Below are positions 13,502-21,317 of a stretch of DNA of 31,145 nt, piece by piece; within the stretch, counting starts at the first letter, position 1; each line of letters begins with the position of its first letter. The notes beneath the pieces are model-generated. The model did not search any database. It worked only from the letters and a program-made list of their open reading frames with translations, and was not told the DNA's origin. The stretch is from JACMNW01 sp043721855 (GTDB lineage Bacteria > Pseudomonadota > Alphaproteobacteria > Rhodobacterales > Rhodobacteraceae). Made by a program: the position numbers and the translations under genes. Where the stretch lies: NCBI GenBank assembly GCA_043721855.1, contig JAYSPY010000109.1, forward strand, positions 1-31,145, written 5' to 3'.

Positions 13502-15589
13502 TCAGGGCAACAGACATGGCTCCGCTCGAAAATCCGCAATCTCACGCCGGAACGTCAGCGCATCGCCAATATCCGCTGCATCCAGATCTTCGGCAAACCT
13601 CCTGCCAGCATATGTGGCCCAGGCAATCGGGCCGGGGGCCGCCGCATCGCCGATCAGCTTGACGGTAACAATGCCTGCCGCCTGCCAATCCGCGCGCCTT
13701 GCCAAAACCGATTGATACAGCCCGTCATGCGGCACCCGACTGGTCACCATCATCACCGCATCGCAGGGCAATTCGCTTTGCGCCCCGGTCCAGATGCAGC
13801 CCAGAACCACGCCCTCAGCCGCTATGCGATCAAGTGCCTTTGACAGATGGATGCGCACCCCAAGGCCCAGCAGACGGCGCATGATGATGCCGTGTTCCAG
13901 CGTGTTATCCGTCCACTCCGCAACCTTCACGGCGGGGGTGACAAAGTCCACCGTGCAGCCGCGCGCAACCAACGCCTCGGCAATCACCGACCCCATGTAG
14001 AAGTGATCATCATCATAAAGCATCACGCGGCCAGCGGTCGGCCCAGCGCCCGCCATAATATCATCGGGCGTGAAAATCGGCATCGTGGGATCAGTGGGAA
14101 CAGGCGCCAGATGCAGCCGCGCCACCGCATCGCGCCGCCAACTTGCCCCCGTGGCAATGGCCACATGCTGTGCATCCATGCCAAGAATATCCTCCGCGCC
14201 AAGATGGCTGTCGCGGTAGATATCCACGTTGGACAACCGCGCGAGTTGCCCGGTGCGGTAATCCGCTACCCGCCCCCAAGCCGCCAACCCCGGCAACATG
14301 CGTTCGCGCGCCACCCGGCCCCCCAGTGTCGTCGTCGCTTCGGCCAGCGTCACCGTATAGCCGCGCTTTGCCGCAGCCAACGCCGCCTCCAGCCCCGCTG
14401 GCCCCGCCCCCACAATCAGCACCCGGTCGGATGCCCCCTTGGCGTGGGCGCGCTCTGGGTGCCAGCCTTTGCGCCATTCCTCCATGAAGGCGGTGTTCTG
14501 CGTGCAGCGGGAAATTGATCCGGTCATATCGCCCGACACACAGATATTGCAGCCGATACATTCGCGAATATCGTCAAAGCGGCCTTCTTCAATCTTCAAT
14601 GGCAAAAACGGGTCGGCAATCGAAGGCCGCGCAGCCCCAATGAAATCCAGCACCCCGGATTTGATCTGCCGCACCATCGCGTCGGCTGATGTAAACCGCC
14701 CAACCCCCACCACGGGCTTTGATGTCAGCGCCTTTATGCCGCGCACCAGTTCTTCCTGTGCGCCCTCAGGCGTGAAACGGCTGGTGCCGGAACACTGCTC
14801 CCAGGTGCCATGCGCCAGATCCCAGATATCGGGCAAATCGCCGTGCATCTCGATGACATCGCGCACTTCGGCGTTGGAGAACCCCAGTTCACCCGCCTCG
14901 TGCAAAGACAGGCGCAGCGATATCGCCACCTCTCCCTTCGTCTCATCGCGCGCATCGGCGACGACTTCGCGCAGAAAACGCGATCGGTTTTCCAGACTTC
15001 CGCCATACTCATCCGTCCGCTGATTGGTGGCGCGCGACAGAAAGTGTTGCAGAATCCCAAACCCATGCGCGCCGTATAGGCAAATGATATCAAACCCCGC
15101 CTGATGGCTGCGCCGAAAGGCATTTCGGAACCAGCGGCGCAGATCGGCGATATCGGATTTATCCATCGTCCGCGCCTGCACGGGGTCGGATGTAAATGTC
15201 CGGATCGGGCCGCCAGACACGGCCAAAGGCACTTCGCGCGAATACAGGTTCGGCCCGTTGATGCCGGAATAGGCCAGTTGGATGCCCGCCAGCGCGCCAT
15301 GGCTTTTCATGGCATCAGCCATCCGCGCAAGGGCGGGGATATCACGGTCGTCCCACAGGCGCTGTTCGATGAACGGGGTAATTTCCGATGACGGGTGAAT
15401 TTCGGTCTGTTCGGTAAAGATCACGCCCCAGCCCCCCTCGGCCTTGGTGCGGCGCATTTCCACCACGGCAGACGGCTCACGGTAGCCGCCACCATTGCAA
15501 TGGGGCACTTGGTAAAAGCGGTTCTTGGCCAGTTTCGGCCCGATTTGCAGCGGCTCAAAAAGAATATCGTATCGCGCGTCGCGGGGCAT
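13502..15589 (-). CDS. TMADH-family iron-sulfur flavoprotein, histamine-dehydrogenase-like amine dehydrogenase
   Basis: The 695-residue protein has an old-yellow-enzyme TIM barrel (1-340), a 4Fe-4S segment (Cys344, 347, 350, 362) and an ADP/NAD-type domain opened by VLIVGAGPAGLEAA (390-403). Cys31 in FYQVPHC aligns with the cysteine that binds FMN covalently in trimethylamine dehydrogenase, and ECIGCNIC...CTQN...GWHPER is family-diagnostic. The trimethylamine 'aromatic bowl' Tyr60/Trp264/Trp355 is Gln61/Trp263/Asp354 here, the set I recall for histamine dehydrogenase (Gln65/Trp267/Asp358). Tyr172 and His175 of the catalytic YGAH are kept, but TMADH Asp267 is Cys266. ATG 15589 follows the amidase stop by one base; the gene is last in the operon. 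Electron acceptor and substrate are unproven. Confidence 0.85.
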   Translation of the reverse strand: MPRDARYDILFEPLQIGPKLAKNRFYQVPHCNGGGYREPSAVVEMRRTKAEGGWGVIFTEQTEIHPSSEITPFIEQRLWDDRDIPALARMADAMKSHGALAGIQLAYSGINGPNLYSREVPLAVSGGPIRTFTSDPVQARTMDKSDIADLRRWFRNAFRRSHQAGFDIICLYGAHGFGILQHFLSRATNQRTDEYGGSLENRSRFLREVVADARDETKGEVAISLRLSLHEAGELGFSNAEVRDVIEMHGDLPDIWDLAHGTWEQCSGTSRFTPEGAQEELVRGIKALTSKPVVGVGRFTSADAMVRQIKSGVLDFIGAARPSIADPFLPLKIEEGRFDDIRECIGCNICVSGDMTGSISRCTQNTAFMEEWRKGWHPERAHAKGASDRVLIVGAGPAGLEAALAAAKRGYTVTLAEATTTLGGRVARERMLPGLAAWGRVADYRTGQLARLSNVDIYRDSHLGAEDILGMDAQHVAIATGASWRRDAVARLHLAPVPTDPTMPIFTPDDIMAGAGPTAGRVMLYDDDHFYMGSVIAEALVARGCTVDFVTPAVKVAEWTDNTLEHGIIMRRLLGLGVRIHLSKALDRIAAEGVVLGCIWTGAQSELPCDAVMMVTSRVPHDGLYQSVLARRADWQAAGIVTVKLIGDAAAPGPIAWATYAGRRFAEDLDAADIGDALTFRREIADFRAEPCLLP

Positions 15590-15590
15590 A

Positions 15591-16346
15591 TCAGACCTTG
15601 CGGTAATCTTCGGCTTGGGCGGACAGGCGGGCGGGGTCAGCGTCCGGCAGATCAACAATCAGCAAAGCAGGGCCAGTGCCCGCTTGCGCCAAAACCTCGC
15701 CATGCGGGCCTGCAATCAGCGATGCGCCAACATACGTCAGATCGCCCTCCACACCACAATAATTGGCATAGGCAATAGTCACACCGTAATTCGCAGCCAT
15801 CGCGGGCACAGTATAGGCCGCCACATGGGTAAAGGGCACCATATTGGCGGTTGGCACCAAGATCAGGGTCACACCAAGATCGCGCAATGCTGCAACATGC
15901 GGTGCAAATTCAATGTCATAGCAGATCAGCAACGCGGCCTTGGTACCACCCAGATCAAAGGTGCAATAGGCATTGCCGGGGGCATAAATCACCGTTTCGC
16001 GCGGACCGTAAAGTTGGATTTTCCGGTAATGCGCAACCGCGTCGCCGTTCGCATTGATAGCCACGGCGGCGTTAAAGATATCCCCGCCATCGCGTTCGGC
16101 GTAGCCCGTGACCAATGCGCAATTCGCGCCACGGCACAGGTCGGACAGACGGTTTCGCCAGCCCCCAGATTTAGGTTGCGCCAGATCAGCAATGTGATCG
16201 TGGTTATAGCCCGGAAGATACGCCTCTGGTGCCACCAAAACCGCCGCCCCTGCGGCGCCAGCGGCATTTAGCGCAGCGGCCAGTTGGGCAAAGGCCCAGT
16301 CCAGATTGCCGCTAGGTGATTGGGTTTGAAGAACCGCGATTTTCAT
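15591..16346 (-). CDS. Nitrilase-superfamily amidase, similar to 5-aminopentanamidase
   Basis: The 251-residue carbon-nitrogen hydrolase has the full Glu-Lys-Cys triad: Glu41 (VAPEAYLPGY), Lys109 (HYRKIQLYG) and Cys142 (LLICYDIEF). ILVPTANMVPF, IAYANYCGVEGDLTYVGAS and GPHGEVLAQAG closely resemble DavA-type 5-aminopentanamidase and related omega-amino-amide hydrolases. It should hydrolyse a small amide to acid plus ammonia in the cytoplasm. ATG 16346 (MKIAVLQTQSPSGN) has AGGCAG upstream and replaces a TTG at 16364. It sits between the binding-protein gene and the flavoprotein gene. Its place in an amine-uptake operon suggests an amide intermediate or amide substrate, which is an inference. Confidence 0.85.
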   Translation of the reverse strand: MKIAVLQTQSPSGNLDWAFAQLAAALNAAGAAGAAVLVAPEAYLPGYNHDHIADLAQPKSGGWRNRLSDLCRGANCALVTGYAERDGGDIFNAAVAINANGDAVAHYRKIQLYGPRETVIYAPGNAYCTFDLGGTKAALLICYDIEFAPHVAALRDLGVTLILVPTANMVPFTHVAAYTVPAMAANYGVTIAYANYCGVEGDLTYVGASLIAGPHGEVLAQAGTGPALLIVDLPDADPARLSAQAEDYRKV

Positions 16347-16372
16347 AAAGTGCTGCCTGTTCAATAATCAAA

Positions 16373-16399
16373 TGGCCCGGGCGAAATGCGCCCGGGCCA
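16373..16399 (-). terminator. Intra-operon hairpin after the binding-protein gene
   Basis: TGGCCCGGGCG (16373-16383) and CGCCCGGGCCA (16389-16399) form a perfect 11-bp stem with a 5-nt loop. On the minus strand TTTGATTATTG follows. Placed six bases after the binding-protein stop and before the amidase gene, it probably acts as a partial terminator or 3' stabiliser so that the binding protein is made in excess of the enzymes. Confidence 0.7.
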
Positions 16400-16405
16400 G
16401 CCGCG

Positions 16406-17431
16406 TTACTTCTTCAGATTGGTCCAGATCGCATCATACAGCTTTTGCGTATCCTGATCACAGGCCATCGCAAATGTGCCGGGCGTGGCATCTGCGGGTG
16501 GGTTGTTTTCGGGGCTGTTCTTGATCGCGTCATCCAGGAAAGGCTCCACTCCGGTCACGCCCGATGTATAGGCGGCATAGTTCGTGACAGCCGCCGCATT
16601 TTCCGGCACCAGCAGGAAGTTCATGAATTTCAGCGCATTTTCCCGGTTCGGCGCGTCTTTCAGCAAGACCACGTTATCCATCCACAACACGTTGCCTTCC
16701 TTGGGGTAGGAATATTCGACATTCGCCCCCTCGGCCCGCGCCTTGGCAGAAAAGCCATTGTAGATCATGCCTGCCGCCGCATCACCCGATACCAGCACAT
16801 CCTTCGCGGTATCAGACCCGAACGATGCCCAATAGGGTTTCGCCGCCAAAAGCATATCGTTCAACGCCTTCAGCTGCGTGCGATCAGACGTGCATTGCGG
16901 AATTCCCAGATACATCGACCCAAGGATCAGCACCTCGTTCTGGCTGTCGAGCACATTGATCTTGCCCTTCAATTCATCCGGTGGATTGAAGATGATGCCA
17001 AGGCTGGAAATATCGCCCTTATACACATCGCGGTTCACCGAGAACGAAGTTGACCCCCACTGATACGGGATCGAATGGGTGCGCCCCTTGTCAAACGGCA
17101 CGTCCAGCCATCGGGGGGCGATATTGCCATAGTTCGGCAGTTCAGCCGGGGTAAAGCTGTCCAGCATGCCATCAGCCGCCATGATGCCCACCATGAAATC
17201 TGCGGGCACCGCCACATCATATTGCCCCAGCTTGCCCGCCTTCAGCGAGGCCAGCATCGCCTCGTTGGAATCGTAGGTATCAATCGTGACCTCGATCCCG
17301 GTTTCCTTCTGAAACTTATCGACCAGTTCCTGCGGGATGTATTCGAACCAGTGATAAACCGACAACTTGCCCTCGGCATGGGCCGATGTGGCAAGGGCTG
17401 CAAGGGCTGCGGTGGTAAGAAGCAGGCGCAT
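16406..17431 (-). CDS. Polyamine-type ABC transporter, periplasmic binding protein (PotD/PotF family)
   Basis: The 341-residue protein has a clear Sec signal peptide (MRLLLTTAALAALATSAHA) and the family-1 spermidine/putrescine binding fold. Typical motifs are VYHWFEYIPQELVDKF, TYDSNEAMLA, YDVAVPADFMV and PYQWGSTSFSVN. Trp and Asp in LWMDNVVLL match conserved ligand residues of PotD, consistent with a cationic amine ligand. AGGAGG lies seven bases before the ATG. It follows the second permease gene by 11 bp and precedes an operon hairpin. The exact ligand is unknown; the downstream enzymes suggest an amine other than the usual polyamines. Confidence 0.9.
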   Translation of the reverse strand: MRLLLTTAALAALATSAHAEGKLSVYHWFEYIPQELVDKFQKETGIEVTIDTYDSNEAMLASLKAGKLGQYDVAVPADFMVGIMAADGMLDSFTPAELPNYGNIAPRWLDVPFDKGRTHSIPYQWGSTSFSVNRDVYKGDISSLGIIFNPPDELKGKINVLDSQNEVLILGSMYLGIPQCTSDRTQLKALNDMLLAAKPYWASFGSDTAKDVLVSGDAAAGMIYNGFSAKARAEGANVEYSYPKEGNVLWMDNVVLLKDAPNRENALKFMNFLLVPENAAAVTNYAAYTSGVTGVEPFLDDAIKNSPENNPPADATPGTFAMACDQDTQKLYDAIWTNLKK

Positions 17432-17442
17432 TAAGTAACCTC

Positions 17443-18252
17443 CTATTGGGTTTTTGGGGGCGGGGTGCCCCGTTTGTTGATCAGGTATGATAGCGTGACA
17501 AAAATCACGGAAACAGCCAGCATCAGCGTAGAAATCGCCATGATATTGGGCTTGATGCCCTGTTTGACGGAGCCGAAAATCGCCGTGGGCAGGGTTTCCA
17601 TACCGGCCCCTTTGACGAAGTTGGTGATGATAAAATCATCAAGGCTGATGATAAATGCCAAAAGCGCGCCCGAAATAACCCCAGGCGCCATCAACGGCAG
17701 CAAGATCAGCCGAAACGCCTGCCCCCGCGTGGCATATAAATCGCGCGCGGCTTGTTCATAGGTGCTCTCAATCCCTTGCAGTCGGGCCGATATCGGCAGG
17801 TAGGCAAACGGAATGCAAAAGGTGATATGGGCGATCAGGATCGTCAGATACCCCGTCGTCAAACCGATCACCGAAAAGAAGATCAGCGTCGCCACAGCAG
17901 TCACAATTTCCGGCACCATCAGCGGCAGGTTGATCAGCGCGAAAGTGGCGGATTTACCCTTGAACCCACCGCCCCGCACCATGGCCACGGCGGCGGCAGT
18001 GGCAATCGCGGTGCTGGCCACCGCAGCCATCAACGCGATGGTGATCGAATTCCACGCAGCCGCCCCAAAACGCGCCGCTTCTGGCCCGGTGAAAACCTCT
18101 GCATACCAATGCAGCGAAAACCCGCCCCAAGTGGTGATCGAGGTGGAACCGTTAAAGCTGTAAACCGTGATCACCGCCAATGGCGCATACAGGATAAACA
18201 GACACCCCAACGTCATCGCATAAAAACCGGGGTAATACCGCACGCCCTTCAT
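17443..18252 (-). CDS. Polyamine-type ABC transporter permease (PotC-like)
   Basis: The 269-residue inner-membrane permease has about six helices and the cytoplasmic EAA loop EQAARDLYATRGQAFRLILL, followed by PLMAPGVISGALLAFIISLDDFIIT, typical of PotC/PotI. It would pair with the PotB-like permease to form the translocation channel. The start overlaps the preceding gene by four bases (ATGA), giving translational coupling. The stop lies 11 bp before the binding-protein gene. Confidence 0.92.
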   Translation of the reverse strand: MKGVRYYPGFYAMTLGCLFILYAPLAVITVYSFNGSTSITTWGGFSLHWYAEVFTGPEAARFGAAAWNSITIALMAAVASTAIATAAAVAMVRGGGFKGKSATFALINLPLMVPEIVTAVATLIFFSVIGLTTGYLTILIAHITFCIPFAYLPISARLQGIESTYEQAARDLYATRGQAFRLILLPLMAPGVISGALLAFIISLDDFIITNFVKGAGMETLPTAIFGSVKQGIKPNIMAISTLMLAVSVIFVTLSYLINKRGTPPPKTQ

Positions 18253-19178
18253 GATGTGCCCGCCTTGGTGGCGGCGCGGGCGTAAAACATCAGCACAATC
18301 AACACCAACGTCATCAAGATCATCGCGCAGGCCGCGCCAAACGGCCAGTTGCCCATGCTGCCCTTGAACTGTTCCTCTATCAGACTGCCAATCATGAAAC
18401 TTTTCGCACCACCCAACAGATCAGGCGCAAGAAACGCACCAAGCGAGGGCACAAAAACCAGAATGCAGCCCGCAATGATGCCGGGGCGCACAAGGGGCAA
18501 CACAATTTCGCGCAGCACCACGCCCCGTGGCGCATAAAGATCAGCGGCGGCTTCGGATAGGGTGAAATTATACCGCTCCACCGCCGCATAAATCGGCAGC
18601 ACCATGAACGGCAAATAGCTGTAAAACAGCCCCAACATCACTGCCGCGTTGGTGTTGACCAAGGGCAGCGGCGCGTCAATCAGACCCAGCGCCATCAGCC
18701 CCTCGTTCAGCGGGCCATTGTCGCGGATCAGAAATTTCAAAGACACCGTGCGGATCAGCAGGTTCACCCAATAGGGAATGGTAATCGCAAACAGCCATAG
18801 CCCACGGGTCGCAGGCGGCCTTGTGGCAATGAACCACGCGGTCGGAAACCCCACAATCAGGCAGATCACCGTGGCCAACCCCGCCTGCCAGACAGATCGC
18901 CAGAAAATCGCGATATACGTCCATTCAATTTGCGCAGCCTCATCGCCAAACAGCCCGCGTGTTATGAAAAACTGGTCATAGGCGGCAAGGCTGAACGACC
19001 AATCAACGCCGCCGCGAAATTCCTTGGTCAGCACCGAATAAACCGCCATCAAGATCACCGGCAGCAACAGGAATATCCCGATCATCCCCCATGTCGGGGC
19101 CAACAACGGGCCGATGATCGCCCGGTAGCCGGTGGTATCGGCGGGCTTGTCTTCCGCTTTGGGAACAAGACCCGCCAT
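18249..19178 (-). CDS. Polyamine-type ABC transporter permease (PotB-like)
   Basis: The 309-residue protein has a short cytoplasmic N-terminus (AEDKPADTTGYRAIIGPLL) and about six transmembrane helices. The EAA loop is SEAAADLYAPRGVVLREIVL, followed by PLVRPGIIAGCILVFVPSLG, as in PotB/PotH permeases. Its ATG shares one base with the stop of the ATPase gene (TGATG), and its stop overlaps the PotC-like start, so importer subunits are translated as a coupled set. Confidence 0.92.
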   Translation of the reverse strand: MAGLVPKAEDKPADTTGYRAIIGPLLAPTWGMIGIFLLLPVILMAVYSVLTKEFRGGVDWSFSLAAYDQFFITRGLFGDEAAQIEWTYIAIFWRSVWQAGLATVICLIVGFPTAWFIATRPPATRGLWLFAITIPYWVNLLIRTVSLKFLIRDNGPLNEGLMALGLIDAPLPLVNTNAAVMLGLFYSYLPFMVLPIYAAVERYNFTLSEAAADLYAPRGVVLREIVLPLVRPGIIAGCILVFVPSLGAFLAPDLLGGAKSFMIGSLIEEQFKGSMGNWPFGAACAMILMTLVLIVLMFYARAATKAGTS

Positions 19179-20236
19179 CAGTCTGCCAACAGGCGCAATG
19201 CGCCCTCCTCAAGCTGCAATCCAACATGCGCGCCGATGTCCGGCACCGTAATGCGGCCTGAATTTTGCAGTCGCAGATGCAAAGGCGTGCCATCCGCCAG
19301 ATGCGTGACGATTTGCAGATCGGTGCCCAGATACACCACCCGGTCCACCACCGCAGCCAGCCCCTGCCCAACAGGCACCAGCCCAATCCGTTCGGGCCGG
19401 ATCGACGCATGATGCGGGCCGGGCACCACACCCTCCGCCGGGCAATTAACCGCATGGCCGCCGGGCAGGATAACCGACGCAGTGCCGTTTGATACATGGG
19501 TCACCTGCACCGCCAACAAGTTCGTCTCACCAATAAAATCCGCGACAAAGCGGTTGGCAGGTGTCTCGTAAATATCGCGCGGCTTGCCCACTTGCTGGAT
19601 GCGCCCCGCACTCATCACCGCAATGCGGTCAGACATGGTCAGCGCTTCTTCTTGATCATGCGTGACGAAGATAAACGTGATGCCGGTGTCTTTTTGCAGC
19701 TGCTTCAATTCCACCCGCATGGCTTGACGCAGCTTCAAATCCAGCGCCGACAGCGGTTCATCCAGCAGCAACACTTTTGGTGCAGGGGCCAAGGCCCGGG
19801 CCAGCGCCACGCGCTGTTGCTGGCCACCCGACAGCTGGGCGGGCGCGCGATCCGCAAAATCAGAAAGATGCACCATTTCCAGCATCTTGCCCGCCCGTGC
19901 CCGGCGCGAAGGCAGATCAAAGCCCTTCATTTTCAATCCAAAGGCCACGTTATCCAGCACCGACATGTGCGGAAACAGCGCGTATTGCTGAAACACCGTG
20001 TTCACGGGACGCAGGTTGGGTTCCAGATTGGCGATATTCTGGCCAAAAAGCCGTATCTCGCCGCTGGTCACATCCTCAAACCCGGCGATCATCCGCAACA
20101 GCGTGGTCTTGCCGCAACCAGAGGGGCCAAGCAGGGTAAAAAACTCATTATCCGCTATCGACAGGCTTACACCATGCAAGGCCATAACCGTGCCATAGCG
20201 TTTGATCGCATCATCAATATCGACAGCGCTGTTCAT
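19178..20236 (-). CDS. Polyamine-type ABC transporter ATPase (PotA-like)
   Basis: The 352-residue protein carries a complete ABC domain: Walker A GPSGCGKTT, Q-loop NTVFQQYALFPH, signature LSGGQQQR, Walker B VLLLDEP, D-loop SALD and switch FVTHDQEEA. A C-terminal TOBE-type regulatory domain (about 245-352) completes the PotA architecture. It powers the importer and is the first gene of the six-gene operon. No strong Shine-Dalgarno is present; a GGGGGTATA stretch 11-19 bases upstream is part of the repeated element in the divergent promoter region. Confidence 0.93.
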   Translation of the reverse strand: MNSAVDIDDAIKRYGTVMALHGVSLSIADNEFFTLLGPSGCGKTTLLRMIAGFEDVTSGEIRLFGQNIANLEPNLRPVNTVFQQYALFPHMSVLDNVAFGLKMKGFDLPSRRARAGKMLEMVHLSDFADRAPAQLSGGQQQRVALARALAPAPKVLLLDEPLSALDLKLRQAMRVELKQLQKDTGITFIFVTHDQEEALTMSDRIAVMSAGRIQQVGKPRDIYETPANRFVADFIGETNLLAVQVTHVSNGTASVILPGGHAVNCPAEGVVPGPHHASIRPERIGLVPVGQGLAAVVDRVVYLGTDLQIVTHLADGTPLHLRLQNSGRITVPDIGAHVGLQLEEGALRLLAD

Positions 20237-20243
20237 TGATAGC

Positions 20244-20305
20244 TATACCCCCAGTTGCATGGTAAAAGGCTACTCCAAGCAAATCCAAGGGGTATATACC
20301 CCCAG
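20244..20305. promoter_or_regulatory. Divergent operator region with a 14-bp palindrome and a repeated 11-mer
   Basis: TATACCCCCAG occurs at 20244-20254 and again at 20295-20305, 51 bp apart. The second copy is embedded in a perfect palindrome GGGGTATATACCCC (20289-20302). The whole 79-bp spacer between the ATPase start (20236) and the regulator start (20316) is framed by these copies. This is the expected place for binding by the divergently encoded LuxR-type regulator, and both copies also overlap translation-initiation regions. Binding is inferred. Confidence 0.6.
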
Positions 20306-20315
20306 AGAGGTATCT

Positions 20316-21134
20316 ATGGACCCCCTGCCCAATTCAGCCGAAAATCAGTTGGCCAATGCCTTGCGCAAACTGGGCCATCCGGGGTTTGAAACCGCACTTC
20401 TGGGCGTTTTGCGCCGGGTGGCGGCACCGGATAATCTGTTGATACTGGCTTACCGCGACAGCGGACCGCCGCAGTTGCTTTACCGCCAAACGAACCTTCC
20501 GCATGTGTTTGCGCAGTTCGAGGCAACCTATCTGGCAGGTGCCTATATGCTGGATCCGTTCTACGACATGCATTTGCGCCGCGTGGCACCGGGGGCCTAC
20601 CGCTTGCGGGATGTCGCCCCCGATGCGTTTCAGCGCAGCCGCTATTTCATCGAATACTACGACCAAACCACATTGATTGATGAAATCACGTTTGTCGCCT
20701 ACCCCGCACGCGGCGTATCAGTAAACCTGTGCATCGGGCGCGATGGGTCGTCGGCACAGCCATTTTCGACCCGCGAGATTGAGGCATGCCACCGCATCGC
20801 CCCCATCATCTGTGCGCTGGCCGAGGCGCACTGGGCAGGTTTGATCAGTATACCTGGTCCCGCCGATGATCTGAGCGCTGCATTGGCGCGTGTGTTGCAG
20901 TCGGTCCATGACATTCGCCTCTCGCCCCGTCAGGCAGAGGTGGCACTGCTGATCTTGCGCGGCCATTCCACGGTCTCGATCGCGCTGCGGCTTGGCGTTG
21001 CCGCACAGACCGTGAAGGTGTTTCGCAAGCAGCTTTATAGTCGCTGCAAACTGTCGTCACAGGCACAGCTGTTCGCCCTTATGCTGCCATTGCTGAAGGG
21101 GGCAGATATTGCAGCCGGGTTGGACCGGGCCTGA
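20316..21134 (+). CDS. LuxR-type helix-turn-helix transcriptional regulator
   Basis: The 272-residue protein has an N-terminal sensor-like region of about 195 residues and a C-terminal LuxR DNA-binding domain (about 202-260): LSPRQAEVALLILRGHST, then VSIALRLGVAAQTVKVFRKQ. The N-terminal region was not recognised as an acyl-homoserine-lactone domain and might bind the imported amine or a metabolite. No luxI-type gene is nearby. ATG 20316 is preceded by GAGAGG and gives the natural N-terminus MDPLPNSAENQLANAL. It is divergent from the importer/amine-dehydrogenase operon and is its likely regulator. Confidence 0.87.
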   Translation: MDPLPNSAENQLANALRKLGHPGFETALLGVLRRVAAPDNLLILAYRDSGPPQLLYRQTNLPHVFAQFEATYLAGAYMLDPFYDMHLRRVAPGAYRLRDVAPDAFQRSRYFIEYYDQTTLIDEITFVAYPARGVSVNLCIGRDGSSAQPFSTREIEACHRIAPIICALAEAHWAGLISIPGPADDLSAALARVLQSVHDIRLSPRQAEVALLILRGHSTVSIALRLGVAAQTVKVFRKQLYSRCKLSSQAQLFALMLPLLKGADIAAGLDRA

Positions 21135-21242
21135 CCAGCCAGCCCCGCCGCCTCATGGTGCCCAGCCACCAGATTTGCGCCCTGTGGTTGACGCAACCCA
21201 GACCTACCGTGCCAGACCCACCATGCGTAAAGATCAAAGCAA

Positions 21243-21264
21243 GACGCGATAAAGACGCGATAAA
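21243..21264. repeat. 11-bp tandem duplication in a convergent intergenic region
   Basis: GACGCGATAAA occurs twice in immediate succession (21243-21253, 21254-21264) between the regulator gene and ychF. Each copy is exact. It is probably a replication-slippage duplication; no function is apparent. Confidence 0.8.
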
Positions 21265-21317
21265 GACCGGGATTTTGGCCGATAATCCGCATTTCACAGC
21301 AATGCTTTTAGCGCCTC

